Shown: one piece after another, positions 50,622 to 59,183 of the stretch
Layout of the letters: the number at the start of each line of letters is the position of its first letter
How positions within the stretch are numbered: position 1 is the first letter of the stretch
Source: Streptomyces sp. SirexAA-E
Lineage (GTDB): Bacteria; Actinomycetota; Actinomycetes; Streptomycetales; Streptomycetaceae
Assembly: GCF_000177195.2 (NCBI RefSeq)
Contig: NC_015953.1
Span: 186,001-250,000 of the forward strand
Length of the DNA stretch: 64,000 bases
Reading direction: 5' to 3'
Made by a program: the position numbers and the translations under genes
Notes under the pieces: generated by a model
The model's database searches: none
Seen by the model: only the letters and a program-made list of their open reading frames with translations
What the model was told of the DNA's origin: nothing

Positions 50622-51209
50622 TCACGCACGTACACGAGAACGCCCGGCCTCCCAGGCCGCCTCGATCATCGGGAAGATCTCGTCCACCGCGGCCTCCGGA
50701 TCAGCCGCCTCACGGGCCAGCGCATAGGCGTCGACCACGAATCTCGCGATCGTCCGGCCGACCGTCGCGGTCCGTGACAGTTCCAGATCGGCGGCGATGG
50801 CCGCTGCCAGCGTCTCCGCGTGGCGCAGCCGCATCGACTCGTCGTACCTCCTCAGGGCCGGCGATTCGTCGATCATGCGCCAGATCGGGGCGGCGCCGTC
50901 CGCCGTGCAGTGGCGCACCAAGGCGTGGACCTCGCGGCGCAGCGCGGGGATGAGCGGCTCGTGCGGCGCCCGGCCGGTGACCGCCCGCGCGAGGCGTTGC
51001 TCGAAGTCTTCGTCCTGCTCGAACACCAGGGCCTCTTTGGAGGCGAAGTGGGAGAAGAGCGTGGTGACGGCGACGTCGGCCTCGGCGGCCACTTCCCGGA
51101 TGCCCACCGCGTCGTACCCGCGCTCCAGGAAGAGCCGCAGGGCGGTGTCGGCGATCTTCTGGCGGGTCGCGGCCTTCTTGCGTTCACGGCGTCCGGGCGG
51201 CTCGGTCAT
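50622..51209 (-). CDS. TetR-family regulator
   Basis: 195 residues from ATG. Helix-turn-helix: KIADTALRLFLERGYDAVGI, REVAAEADVAVTTLFSHFAS. The C-terminal domain is generic. It is divergent from an NADP-dependent quinone-reductase-like gene with an 11-bp palindrome between, and probably represses it. Confidence 0.92.
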   Translation of the reverse strand: MTEPPGRRERKKAATRQKIADTALRLFLERGYDAVGIREVAAEADVAVTTLFSHFASKEALVFEQDEDFEQRLARAVTGRAPHEPLIPALRREVHALVRHCTADGAAPIWRMIDESPALRRYDESMRLRHAETLAAAIAADLELSRTATVGRTIARFVVDAYALAREAADPEAAVDEIFPMIEAAWEAGRSRVRA

Positions 51210-51252
51210 GCGGTGATGCTATCAGCTACGAACCCGTAACGACTTCGAAAAG

Positions 51253-51263
51253 CTAACGGTTAG
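51253..51263. promoter_or_regulatory. palindrome CTAACGGTTAG between TetR and oxidoreductase
   Basis: An 11-bp palindrome, 16 bases before the oxidoreductase ATG. The upstream GCTACGAACCCGTAAC may be a weaker second site. Position and symmetry suggest a TetR operator. Confidence 0.65.
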
Positions 51264-51279
51264 TGCTACGGTCCACCGC

Positions 51280-52173
51280 ATGAAGAAAGTGAGCTTCGCC
51301 GAGTTCGGCGGCCCGGACGTACTACGACTGACAGATGCCGAGGAGCCCCATGCGGGCCCCGGCCGGATACGCATCGCCGTGCGGGCGGCGGGTGTGAACC
51401 CCGTCGACTGGAGGATCCGTGAAGGGCAGGTCCTCGGGGCCCATCCCGTCGAGTTGCCCGCCGGTGTCGGGCTGGACGCCGCCGGGGTGGTGGACGAGGT
51501 GGGCGAAGGCGTCGAGGGGATCGAGGTCGGCGACCATGTGTTCGGCGAAGGCTCCAGCACCTACGCCGAGTTCGCCGTGCTGTCCGCCTGGGCCCGGATG
51601 CCCGAGGGTCTGACCTACGAGGAGGCCGCCGGGTACCCCTCGGTGGTGGAGACCGCGCTGCGCATCGTTCGCGAGGCCGGTGTACGGCCCGGGCAGACAC
51701 TGCTGGTCAGCGGCGCCTCCGGCGGGGTCGGATCGGCGGTGCTGCAGATCGCCCGCGACCGCGGCATCACGGTGATCGGCACCGCCGGGGCCGCGAATCA
51801 GGAGTATCTGCGGAGTCTGGGTGCCCTCGCCACGACGTACGGCGAGGGCTGGCCCGAGCGGGTGCGGCAGCTCGGCCGCGTCGACGCGGCCCTGGATCTG
51901 TCCGGTTCGGGCGTGATCCGCGAGCTCGTGGAGCTGACCGGGGACCCGGGGAAGGTGGTGTCCATCGCCGATCTCGACGCACCGAAGCTCGGTGTCCGCT
52001 TCTCCGGTGTGGCGGGGAGCGTGCCGGACGCGCTCGCCGAGGCAGCGGCCCTCATCGCGCGGGGGAGGCTCCACATACCGGTCGAGAAGTCGTACACGCT
52101 CGACGAGGCGGCGGCGGCACACATCGACAGCCAGGCCGGACACACACGCGGACGCCGGGTCATCGTCGTCTGA
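51280..52173 (+). CDS. NADP-dependent zinc-free alcohol dehydrogenase / quinone oxidoreductase
   Basis: 297 residues from ATG. MDR fold: RIAVRAAGVNPVDWRIREGQ, GVGLDAAGVVDEVGEGVEGI, and Rossmann LVSGASGGVGSAVLQIARDR. It lacks the zinc-binding cysteines, as quinone reductases do. It starts with KVSFAEFGGPDVLRL, typical of the quinone-oxidoreductase group. Divergent from its TetR regulator. Confidence 0.92.
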   Translation: MKKVSFAEFGGPDVLRLTDAEEPHAGPGRIRIAVRAAGVNPVDWRIREGQVLGAHPVELPAGVGLDAAGVVDEVGEGVEGIEVGDHVFGEGSSTYAEFAVLSAWARMPEGLTYEEAAGYPSVVETALRIVREAGVRPGQTLLVSGASGGVGSAVLQIARDRGITVIGTAGAANQEYLRSLGALATTYGEGWPERVRQLGRVDAALDLSGSGVIRELVELTGDPGKVVSIADLDAPKLGVRFSGVAGSVPDALAEAAALIARGRLHIPVEKSYTLDEAAAAHIDSQAGHTRGRRVIVV

Positions 52174-52185
52174 GGTGTCCTCCCC

Positions 52186-52218
52186 CGTGGCCCCGGCCCC
52201 GTGCCGGGCGGGGCCACG
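52186..52218 (+). terminator. hairpin after the oxidoreductase gene
   Basis: 10-bp perfect stem CGTGGCCCCG (52186-52195) with CGGGGCCACG (52209-52218), 13-base loop, 13 bases past the stop. Confidence 0.6.
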
Positions 52219-52301
52219 AGGGAGGCCACCCGTTCGACGTACCCCAGGCAGCGATCGGGCCCTGCCGGGAATAGCGGCCACGAGGCGGTGTTGATCACAC
52301 C

Positions 52302-53192
52302 ATGACTTCTGAGACACGCGAGGCATTCGGACGGGTCGGCATCTGGAGCGGTGCGCTGCACGAGTCGAGGGTGGACGACGCGGGCAGGAAGGCGATCGCC
52401 CGGGCGCTGTCAGAGCTCGAGGAGCTGGGGTACGGCACCGTCTGGATCGGGGGCAGCCCGTCGCCGGACGACGCCGCGGCTGTCGTCGCCGCCACCCGCA
52501 CGATCACCGTGGCCACCGGCATCCTGAGCATCTGGGACCACACCGCGCAGGACGTGGCGGCACGGATCGCGGCGATCGACGCGCACGCGCGCGGGCGGTT
52601 CGTCCTCGGCCTGGGGGTCAGCCATGGCCCGATGGTGCCGCAGTACACCAAGCCGTACAGCTCGATGGTGGCGTACCTCGACGCTCTGGACGCCGCCACC
52701 CCGCCCGTGGGTGCCGGAGCACGGGTCCTGGCGGCGCTCGGCCCGAAGATGCTGAAGCTCGCGGCCGGCCGGGCACTGGGCGCGCACCCCTATCTCGTCA
52801 CCGCCGAGCACACGGCGGAGGCACGCGAGGCGCTCGGCCCCGACGCGTTGCTGGCCCCCGAGCTGTCGGTGGTGCTCGACACCGACCTCGACCGGGCCCG
52901 TACCACCGCGCGGACCATGCTGGCGATGTACCTCCGGCTCCCCAACTACACCGACAACCTGCTGCGCCTGGGGTTCGCGGAGAGCGACTTCGAGGACGGC
53001 GGAAGCGTCCGCCTCCTCGACGCCCTCTTCGCCCTGGGCGACGCCGAGCGGGTGAAGGCACGGACGCGGGAGTACCTGGACGCCGGTGCCGACCATGTCG
53101 CGCTCCAGGTCCTCACCGCCGACGAGGGCGGTTCCGGCCTGCCGCGGGCCGAGTGGCGTGAACTGGCCGAGGCGTTCGGCGACGAGCTGTAG
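52302..53192 (+). CDS. LLM-class F420-dependent oxidoreductase
   Basis: 296 residues from ATG. Luciferase-like fold: RVGIWSGALHESRVDDAGRK, ELEELGYGTVWIGG, then AATRTITVATGILSIWDHTA and the F420-group motif RFVLGLGVSHGPMVPQYTKP. The C-terminal strand reads YLDAGADHVALQVL. It is the intact counterpart of the frameshifted LLM gene near 37.2 kb, although of a different subgroup. Confidence 0.92.
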   Translation: MTSETREAFGRVGIWSGALHESRVDDAGRKAIARALSELEELGYGTVWIGGSPSPDDAAAVVAATRTITVATGILSIWDHTAQDVAARIAAIDAHARGRFVLGLGVSHGPMVPQYTKPYSSMVAYLDALDAATPPVGAGARVLAALGPKMLKLAAGRALGAHPYLVTAEHTAEAREALGPDALLAPELSVVLDTDLDRARTTARTMLAMYLRLPNYTDNLLRLGFAESDFEDGGSVRLLDALFALGDAERVKARTREYLDAGADHVALQVLTADEGGSGLPRAEWRELAEAFGDEL

Positions 53193-53200
53193 CGGACGGC

Positions 53201-53246
53201 CGGTAGGGGAGGGCCGCGCCGTCCCGGGCGGGGCCCTCCCCTGCCG
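53201..53246 (+). terminator. hairpin after the LLM gene
   Basis: Stem AGGGGAGGGCC (53205-53215) with GGCCCTCCCCT (53232-53242), extended by CGG/CCG past one mismatch, just behind the stop of the LLM oxidoreductase. Confidence 0.65.
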
Positions 53247-53320
53247 GAGCCCGGGACCGCGGGAGGCTCCCCGCCGGGAGCGTCCTGCGCGACGGCGGTC
53301 CCCGGCGGCCTGCCCGTCGT

Positions 53321-54337
53321 TCACGGAGACGGTCGTCGCCGGGCGGACCGGGCCAGCCGGTCGGCGAGTTCCTCGACGAGGCCGCGAAGCTCGTCCGGTC
53401 GCTCGATGACGAACGGCCGGTCCAGCGAGGCGAGCACCCCCGGCAACCAGTCGAGCCGCTCCACCCGCAGCTCCACCCGGCACCAGCGTTCGTCCCCCGG
53501 AGCCTCCGTGCCCGGAGCCGGGGACAGGCCCGGAGCCGGGGACTCCCGCACGGTCGCGACGCCCGCGGGAAGCCTGGTACGGATCTGCTCGGGCGTCCCC
53601 TGGATCCGCAGGACCACCTCGTGCCGGTAGGCGGCCGTCGCGAACCCGGACAGGACGCGCTCCGCGGGATCGAGTCCGGCAGGCGGTGCGAACGAGCCGG
53701 GCAGGGTCGCCACCCCGGTGATGCGGTCCAGCCGGAAGGTGCGGTTCTCGTCGATCGCGGGGTCCAAGCCCGTCACGTACCACCTGCCCGAGTGGGCGAC
53801 GAGCCCGTACGGGTGCAGTGTGCGCTCGCTGCGCCGGCCGTCGGCGGCGGTGTACCGGATCGTGAGGGGCCGGTGATGGCGTACGGCATCGGCCGTCGAG
53901 AGCAGGACGCCGACGTCCGGGGTGGCCGACGCACCGGACGGGGCCGTGAAGGCAAGAGTGCCGAGCACCGAGTCGAGTCTGCGGGCGAGCCGCTCGGGCA
54001 GCACCCGCCGGACCTTCGCCGCCGCCGTCTCGCTCGCGGTGCCCGCGGCCGTCGTCAAACCGGCGCGCTGCCCCGCGACCAGGCCGAGCAGCACGGCCAG
54101 CGCCTCGTCGTCGCTGAGCATGAGCGGCGGCATGCGGTAGCCGGAGGTGAGCCGGTAGCCGCCGTAGCGGCCGCGCACCGATTCGACGGGCACGTCGAGG
54201 TCGAGGAGGTGGCCGACGTACCTGCGCACCGTGCGCTCGTCGACGTCGAGCCGCTCGGCGAGCTCGGACACGGTCCGGACACCGCCCGACTGCAGCAGTT
54301 CCAGCAAGGTGAGGACGCGGGACACGGGACGGGACAT
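53321..54337 (-). CDS. YafY-type HTH/WYL transcription regulator
   Basis: 338 residues from the ATG at 54337. N-terminal HTH_11: VLTLLELLQSGGVRTVSELA, DVDERTVRRYVGHLLDLDVP. The WYL domain spans about 140-215 (SERTLHPYGLVAHSGRWYVT, FRLDRITG) and a C-terminal WCX-like region follows. WYL proteins bind small effectors or nucleic acids. Divergent from a VOC protein gene, its likely target. Confidence 0.93.
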   Translation of the reverse strand: MSRPVSRVLTLLELLQSGGVRTVSELAERLDVDERTVRRYVGHLLDLDVPVESVRGRYGGYRLTSGYRMPPLMLSDDEALAVLLGLVAGQRAGLTTAAGTASETAAAKVRRVLPERLARRLDSVLGTLAFTAPSGASATPDVGVLLSTADAVRHHRPLTIRYTAADGRRSERTLHPYGLVAHSGRWYVTGLDPAIDENRTFRLDRITGVATLPGSFAPPAGLDPAERVLSGFATAAYRHEVVLRIQGTPEQIRTRLPAGVATVRESPAPGLSPAPGTEAPGDERWCRVELRVERLDWLPGVLASLDRPFVIERPDELRGLVEELADRLARSARRRPSP

Positions 54338-54431
54338 GTCCGAAAGTCTGCCGCACATACCGGGCGGGTTCTGTCCGGTATCCGTCGTAGCGTGCGAGCA
54401 CAGGAAGAACCCGCACCACCAGGAGAGAACC

Positions 54432-54830
54432 ATGGACTTCGTGTCGATCCGCATCATCACGGGCGACGTCGCCCGCCTCGTCGCCTTCTACGAGCGCGCC
54501 ACAGGCGTACGGGCGGACTGGTTCACCGAGGACTTCGCCGAGCTTCGGACCGCCTCGGCCACACTCGCGATCGCCGGCACCCGTACCGTGCCCCTGTTCG
54601 CCCCCGGCTCGGCCGCTCCGGCCGACAACCGCAGCGTCATCCTCGAATTCCTCGTCGACGACGTGGACGGCGTCCACAGGAACCTGTCCGGGTTCGTGGA
54701 GGACTTCGTCAACGAACCCACCACCATGCCCTGGGGAAACCGCGCGCTCCTGTTCCGCGACCCCGACGGCAACCTCGTCAACTTCTTCACCCCGGTCACT
54801 CCGGCCGCGATCGAGAAGTTCGCTCGCTGA
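54432..54830 (+). CDS. VOC/glyoxalase superfamily protein
   Basis: 132 residues from ATG after AGGAGAGAAC. MDFVSIRIITGDVARLVAFY opens the first half; ILEFLVDDVDGVHRNLSGFV and LLFRDPDGNLVNFFTP form the second. Metal ligands are incomplete: the first His is replaced (SIRII), so a binding rather than catalytic role is possible. Divergent from the WYL regulator, 94 bases away. Confidence 0.88.
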   Translation: MDFVSIRIITGDVARLVAFYERATGVRADWFTEDFAELRTASATLAIAGTRTVPLFAPGSAAPADNRSVILEFLVDDVDGVHRNLSGFVEDFVNEPTTMPWGNRALLFRDPDGNLVNFFTPVTPAAIEKFAR

Positions 54831-54884
54831 GGACGCGCGACCGGCCCCGGAGCCGCGAAGCCGCGACCGTCCCCCCGGGACGCG

Positions 54885-55478
54885 TCAGGCGCCCGTCCGG
54901 GGCCGTGAACCGTCCAGGGCCAACGTGATCAGCCTCGGTACGAGCGTGTCGTCCCAGGACGTGCCGCTCAGCAGGACACGGGCGAAGAGGGGGCCGCTGA
55001 CCGACTCGATCAGCAGGCCGGGGTCCGTGTCCGGGGCCAGCTCGCCCCTGTCGACGCCTCGTTCGACCATGGCGGCGGCCCGCTCCAGCCGGTCCGTCCA
55101 GTAGGCGCGGCGGCGGTCGTCCAGGGTGTCGTCGCGTTCGACGCTCAGGCGGAGCAGCGCCTGTCCCTGCGCGCCGGCCAGCAGGGAGGCCAGTGCGCCG
55201 AAGAAACGCTCCAGGTCCTCGCGCACGTCACCGGTGTCGGGGATCGGCAGGGCCGCGTCGAGTTCCGTGGTGAGTGCGTCGAGGATCAGGTTCTCGCGCG
55301 TCTTCCACCGCCGGTACACCGATGTCTCGTGGACTCCGGCCGAGCGGGCGACGGCGGCCACGGTCGCTCCGGCCAGTCCTTCGGTCGCGAGGATGTCGAC
55401 CGCGGCGGCGAGCACCGCTTGCCGCATGCGCTCCCCTCGTCGGCGGAGCGGCTGCGCGGCGGGCTGCGAAGGCGTCAT
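54885..55478 (-). CDS. TetR-family regulator
   Basis: 197 residues from the ATG at 55478. Helix-turn-helix: AVLAAAVDILATEGLAGATV, AAVARSAGVHETSVYRRWKT, with the YRRWKTRENL pattern of the large AcrR-like group that controls dehydrogenases. The C-terminal domain has DDRRRAYWTDRLERAAAMVE and LLIESVSGPLFARVL. Divergent from an alcohol dehydrogenase gene with two strong palindromes between. Confidence 0.93.
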   Translation of the reverse strand: MTPSQPAAQPLRRRGERMRQAVLAAAVDILATEGLAGATVAAVARSAGVHETSVYRRWKTRENLILDALTTELDAALPIPDTGDVREDLERFFGALASLLAGAQGQALLRLSVERDDTLDDRRRAYWTDRLERAAAMVERGVDRGELAPDTDPGLLIESVSGPLFARVLLSGTSWDDTLVPRLITLALDGSRPRTGA

Positions 55479-55487
55479 CCGGCCAGC

Positions 55488-55552
55488 GTAAAGCAAGGCT
55501 CCTTGCTTTACGAGATTCGAGAGCCGTACCCTTAACGCAAGGCGACTTGCGT
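55488..55552. promoter_or_regulatory. two operator palindromes between TetR and ADH
   Basis: Site 1 (55488-55511): GTAAAGCAAGG and CCTTGCTTTAC, an 11-bp perfect repeat with a 2-base spacer. Site 2 (55535-55552): ACGCAAG-GCGA-CTTGCGT, flanked by TTA/TAA. Both contain GCAAG/CTTGC half-sites, as expected for one repressor. Confidence 0.88.
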
Positions 55553-55594
55553 AATCAGTGAACGCAGGACCCGCCGCGCACCAAGGAGGCCCCC

Positions 55595-56608
55595 ATGGAC
55601 CAGATGCTCGCCGCCCGCCTGCACATACCGAGCCGCACCCTGCGGATCGAGGAGATACGCCGGCCTCAGCCGGGGCCCGGCCAGGTGCTGGTCAAGGTGG
55701 AGGCGGCAGGGGTCTGCCTGTCGGACGCGCATCTCATCGACGGAACGCTCACCCCCCTGCTGCTGGACGGCGACACCGTCACGCTCGGGCACGAGGTCTC
55801 CGGAACGATCGCCGAAACCGGCGCGGGCGTCACCGCCTGGTCGGTCGGTCAGCGCGTGGTGCTGTACGCGGGCGAGGTGCGCGACGGTGCCACCTACACA
55901 CGCGGCGTGGACTACGACGGCGGCTGGGCCGAGTACGCCTTGTCGTCGGCGACCGCGTTGACGGAACTGCCGGACTCCATCCCCTTCGAACAGGGCGCGA
56001 TCATTCCTGACGCGGTGTCGACTCCGTGGGGCGCGATCACCGCGACCGGGGCCGTCAGGCCTGCCGAGGCGGTGGGCGTGTGGGGCGCCGGGGGGCTCGG
56101 CGTACACGCCGTCCAGCTGCTGCGCGCCATCGGTGCCTGCCCGATCATCGCGGTCGACCCCAGCGGAACCGCCCGCGAGCGGGCCCTGGCCGCCGGAGCC
56201 GACCTCGCCCTGGACCCGGCCGATTCCGCTCTGCGGGAGACCGTCGCCGCGGCGACGGGCGGCACAGGTCTCGCCGCCGCCTTCGACTTCGCGGGGGTGC
56301 CGGCCGTACGTGAACAGGCGCTCACCGTCCTGGCCCCCAAGGGCAGGCTTGTCCTGGTCGGGCTGACCGACCGGCCCCTGACGGTCACGGACGGCACCAG
56401 GTTCAGCTACCTCCAGCAGCAGATCCTGGGCCATTACGGCTCCGACATGCCGGTCGCCCTGCCCCAGCTGCTGCGGCTCGTCCAGTCGGGACGGCTCGAC
56501 TTCGCGGGATCGGTCAGCGATGTCCTGCCGCTCGCCCGGGCCGCCGAGGCGGTCGACATCCTGAACGACAGGACGACCAGCCCCATCCGCTTGGTACTGC
56601 GCCCCTGA
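55595..56608 (+). CDS. zinc-binding alcohol dehydrogenase family protein
   Basis: 337 residues from ATG. Medium-chain dehydrogenase: catalytic zinc ligand Cys in VCLSDAHLID, GHEVSGTIAETGAGVTAW with the GHE signature, and Rossmann GVWGAGGLGVHAVQLLRA. The four cysteines of the structural zinc site (usually GxxxxCxxCxxC...C) are missing; the loop reads AGEVRDGATYTRGVDYDGGW. It resembles the group that reduces or oxidises alcohols and aldehydes in Streptomyces. Divergent from its TetR regulator. Confidence 0.93.
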   Translation: MDQMLAARLHIPSRTLRIEEIRRPQPGPGQVLVKVEAAGVCLSDAHLIDGTLTPLLLDGDTVTLGHEVSGTIAETGAGVTAWSVGQRVVLYAGEVRDGATYTRGVDYDGGWAEYALSSATALTELPDSIPFEQGAIIPDAVSTPWGAITATGAVRPAEAVGVWGAGGLGVHAVQLLRAIGACPIIAVDPSGTARERALAAGADLALDPADSALRETVAAATGGTGLAAAFDFAGVPAVREQALTVLAPKGRLVLVGLTDRPLTVTDGTRFSYLQQQILGHYGSDMPVALPQLLRLVQSGRLDFAGSVSDVLPLARAAEAVDILNDRTTSPIRLVLRP

Positions 56609-56665
56609 CGCCGCCGCCGGGGCCCGGATGTGCGGCACCACCACGCGGTAGCGGGTGGACGGTCG

Positions 56666-57037
56666 TCAGCGCCCGCCCACCTGCGCGGCGGGCTTGGCGC
56701 AGACGCAGAAGAGATTGTCCTCGGGGTCGGCGAGAACGACGTAGTCGTCCTCGGGATCGTCCGTGACGTGCCGGACCGTCCGCGCGCCGAGTCGGACGAG
56801 CCGTTCGACCTGCGCTTCCATGTCGTCGCTGTAGAGATCCAGGTGCATCTGGTCGCGGGCGGTCACGGGCGTGAGCGCACGTTGCAGTGAGATGGTGCCG
56901 CGGTCACCTCGCAGAAGCCGGAAGGTGTCCCCCGGAGCCGTCGAGGACGGCCGGAGACCGAGCGCCTCACACCAGAAGCGGGTCATGGCGTCGATGTCGG
57001 CGCAGTTGACGACTGTGCTGCCCAGGCGGATACCCAT
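56666..57037 (-). CDS. VOC/glyoxalase superfamily protein
   Basis: 123 residues from ATG. MGIRLGSTVVNCADIDAMTR, FWCEALGLRPSS, MHLDLYSDDMEAQVERLVRL and VVLADPEDNLFCVCAKP. The second-half His (QMHLDLY) and final residue set suggest a partial metal site. These short one-module VOC proteins dimerise. Single gene, with a strong terminator-like hairpin upstream on the strand (57139-57179). Confidence 0.87.
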   Translation of the reverse strand: MGIRLGSTVVNCADIDAMTRFWCEALGLRPSSTAPGDTFRLLRGDRGTISLQRALTPVTARDQMHLDLYSDDMEAQVERLVRLGARTVRHVTDDPEDDYVVLADPEDNLFCVCAKPAAQVGGR

Positions 57038-57138
57038 GGGTGATCAGGTTTCCCGCGCGCCCATCCCCAAACCGGCCGTCACCGGCCGATACGCCACCCG
57101 GCTCGGCCCTCACCCCATCGGCCGGGCGCAGGCGGGGA

Positions 57139-57179
57139 CGGGAAGGGGGCGCGGCCGTGACGGCCGCGCCCCCTTCCCG
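57139..57179. terminator. 19-bp perfect hairpin
   Basis: Arms CGGGAAGGGGGCGCGGCCG and CGGCCGCGCCCCCTTCCCG with loop TGA (57139-57179). It lies 21 bases beyond the stop of the small membrane protein gene on the minus strand, so it is its terminator. Confidence 0.8.
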
Positions 57180-57199
57180 CACGAGCGGGCCCCACATCG

Positions 57200-57376
57200 T
57201 CACCGCCGACGGCCACGTCCTCCCCAGCCGGCCCCTACGCCCGCCACGTGAAGGGCCAGGACGGTGAGCCCGAGAAGCATGACGTTGACCGACGAGAACA
57301 CCTCGTTCGTCCCGATGTCGGCGGCATTGATCAAGAAAGCGATGAAAAACAGCACTGCGGCAACGATACCGAGCAC
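57200..57376 (-). CDS. small two-helix membrane protein
   Basis: 58 residues from the GTG at 57376, preceded by GGAAGGAG; the open frame starts further up at 57409 without a ribosome site. VLGIVAAVLFFIAFLINAA and VNVMLLGLTVLALHVAG form two helices, with a short polar loop (DIGTNEVFSS) and a Gly/Arg tail (GWGGRGRRR). Proteins of this size and pattern are common and unassigned in Streptomyces. Confidence 0.7.
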   Translation of the reverse strand: MLGIVAAVLFFIAFLINAADIGTNEVFSSVNVMLLGLTVLALHVAGVGAGWGGRGRRR

Positions 57377-57729
57377 GATGGAGCTCCTTCCGCTGTGGTG
57401 GTGCAGCACGTGTACCCCTGCACAGCGCGGTCAGACCGATGTGCGCCGACCGATGCCCGCCCTACCCGCCCGAGTCCGTCAGGGCCTCGGACCAACGGCC
57501 GCAACCGGTTGACCCGCCGTCAACTCCCCGGTCGAGCCGACGGGGAACGGGCCTGGTGTCACGAGGACGACGCCCCGCTCCGGAAGGTCGCCGCCGCGGA
57601 CGCCGCGCAGCACGGCAGGCGGGAATCACAGCACCGGCCGGCATACGACCAGGGCGGTGCACAGCCTCCGCGCACCCGCCCCCGGCGCGGCCGGCCGGCT
57701 CCGGCCGAAGCGGGCGGCGCCGACCGGAG

Positions 57730-58842
57730 TCAGCTCGTCCGCGCACGGGTGCTCACAGAGCTCACCGGTGCGCCGGGCTGGGCCGCCTTGCCGGGCCGCA
57801 GGGTCCAGGGCACGGGTTCGGTGTTCGTCAGCCACCCTTCGGCGATCAGCTGCCGGACGATGTAGATCCGCAGCCGACGCGACTGCTTCCGGTCGGCCAG
57901 ACCCTGGCAGAGCTGCTTGACCGACGGGCCATGACCGTGCGCCGCGCGGAATTCCGCGGCGAACTGCGCCGCCCGCGGGCCCGGTTGGGGGTGGCTGTGC
58001 CTCCACGCGGCGTAGGCGGCGAGCACCTTGTCGTCGAGCTGGGCGGGGACCGGCTTACGCATGAAGGCCTCGGACACCCTGCCCGGCGAGAGCGAGCACC
58101 GGGGGCAGTTCTCGACGGCCTCGACGTGCCGGCGCAGTGCCACGCTCGCCTGCGCCTTCCACGCGTCCCAGCTCAGCGGTTCCGCCACGTCCTCTTCCCG
58201 GGCGCGGACCGCGGGCGCGGGCGGTGGGCGCATGCCCGACAGATGCCGTACGGCATCGGCCAAGAGATAGGTGGTGCCGTCCAGCTCCTTGAGGAAACCC
58301 TTGGCCAACAGGTCGGGGAGGACCGCCCGGCAGTGCTCGGGCATATCCGCGGGCAGGGCGCCGGGCAGGTCGGGCTTGGCGTGAGCGGCCAGGTACAGGG
58401 CGGCCAACCGCATCGCGGGCGGTGTCTTCTTGACCGGCTTGGCGTTGAGCGTACGGCTCGTCCAGCCCGACACCCGGGACCGCTTCACCTTGCCGAAGGG
58501 AAGCAGGCGATCGGGGCCGTCGGCGAGGCCGGGCACGGCGATGCCGACGGGGATGTCCGGGTTGCCCCCGATCAGGTCGCCCCGCACCTGCCACCCCAGG
58601 GCGGTGACCGCGGCCACCGCGCCTTCGGCGTCGGCCAGGCGCAGTGACCGCAGGTCCTGGCCGGTGAGGTTGCCGACGCCCTTCTGGGCGGCACGGATGG
58701 CGACGACCACGGCGAGGAGCTGGGCGTCCGCCGCGCGCAGCGGCAGGGAGGTGACGTACGAAAGAAGCCGGCGGGCGGCCTCTCCCTGCTGAGGGGTCAG
58801 CAGGAACGGGACCGGAGACGGGGCACCCGTGGTCGCGGTCAC
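57730..58842 (-). CDS. hypothetical protein, possible multi-helix regulator
   Basis: 370 residues if it starts at the GTG at 58842 (VTATTGAPSPVP); the frame reaches 58881. The chain is mostly helical with Leu-rich stretches (LLSYVTSLPLRAADAQLLAV and VVVAIRAAQKGVGNL), a cysteine pair ENCPRC (about residue 250) and a basic tail (RKQSRRLRIYIVRQLIAEGW, which looks like a winged-helix recognition segment). It resembles actinomycete proteins of unknown function and could be a DNA-binding protein. Single gene. Confidence 0.7.
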   Translation of the reverse strand: MTATTGAPSPVPFLLTPQQGEAARRLLSYVTSLPLRAADAQLLAVVVAIRAAQKGVGNLTGQDLRSLRLADAEGAVAAVTALGWQVRGDLIGGNPDIPVGIAVPGLADGPDRLLPFGKVKRSRVSGWTSRTLNAKPVKKTPPAMRLAALYLAAHAKPDLPGALPADMPEHCRAVLPDLLAKGFLKELDGTTYLLADAVRHLSGMRPPPAPAVRAREEDVAEPLSWDAWKAQASVALRRHVEAVENCPRCSLSPGRVSEAFMRKPVPAQLDDKVLAAYAAWRHSHPQPGPRAAQFAAEFRAAHGHGPSVKQLCQGLADRKQSRRLRIYIVRQLIAEGWLTNTEPVPWTLRPGKAAQPGAPVSSVSTRARTS

Positions 58843-59183
58843 AGAGATCGGGCTGGGTGATGGGCAGGGCACGCCGTGCACAACGCCGGCCCGGCGCAGA
58901 GGTCACTGTCGAGCCCTGCGGGCGGACTCCGGTGGGCCGCTTTTCGGCCACCCGAGGGGCCGGGCACAGGGACCCGCGAGCGCCGAGCCCCTGTCGGCAC
59001 CGCCCCGAGGACGACGCCCGCCCGGAAGACGGCCCCCGTCCGGACGGCTGCCCCCGTCCGGACGGAACCGGGGGCGTCCCGGTCCGGACGCGGCCCTCCA
59101 ACCCCGGCCGGCCGATCTCCGCCGCTCCCGGCCGCGGAGGAAATCCGTGGTGGCGGGCGGTCCCGACCGATTACCGTCCGCCC

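Noticed and set aside
52410..54677. 755-codon minus-strand open frame across the LLM and WYL genes
   Set aside because: It spans genes on both strands with intact family motifs in other frames; it has no recognisable domain and no ribosome site.
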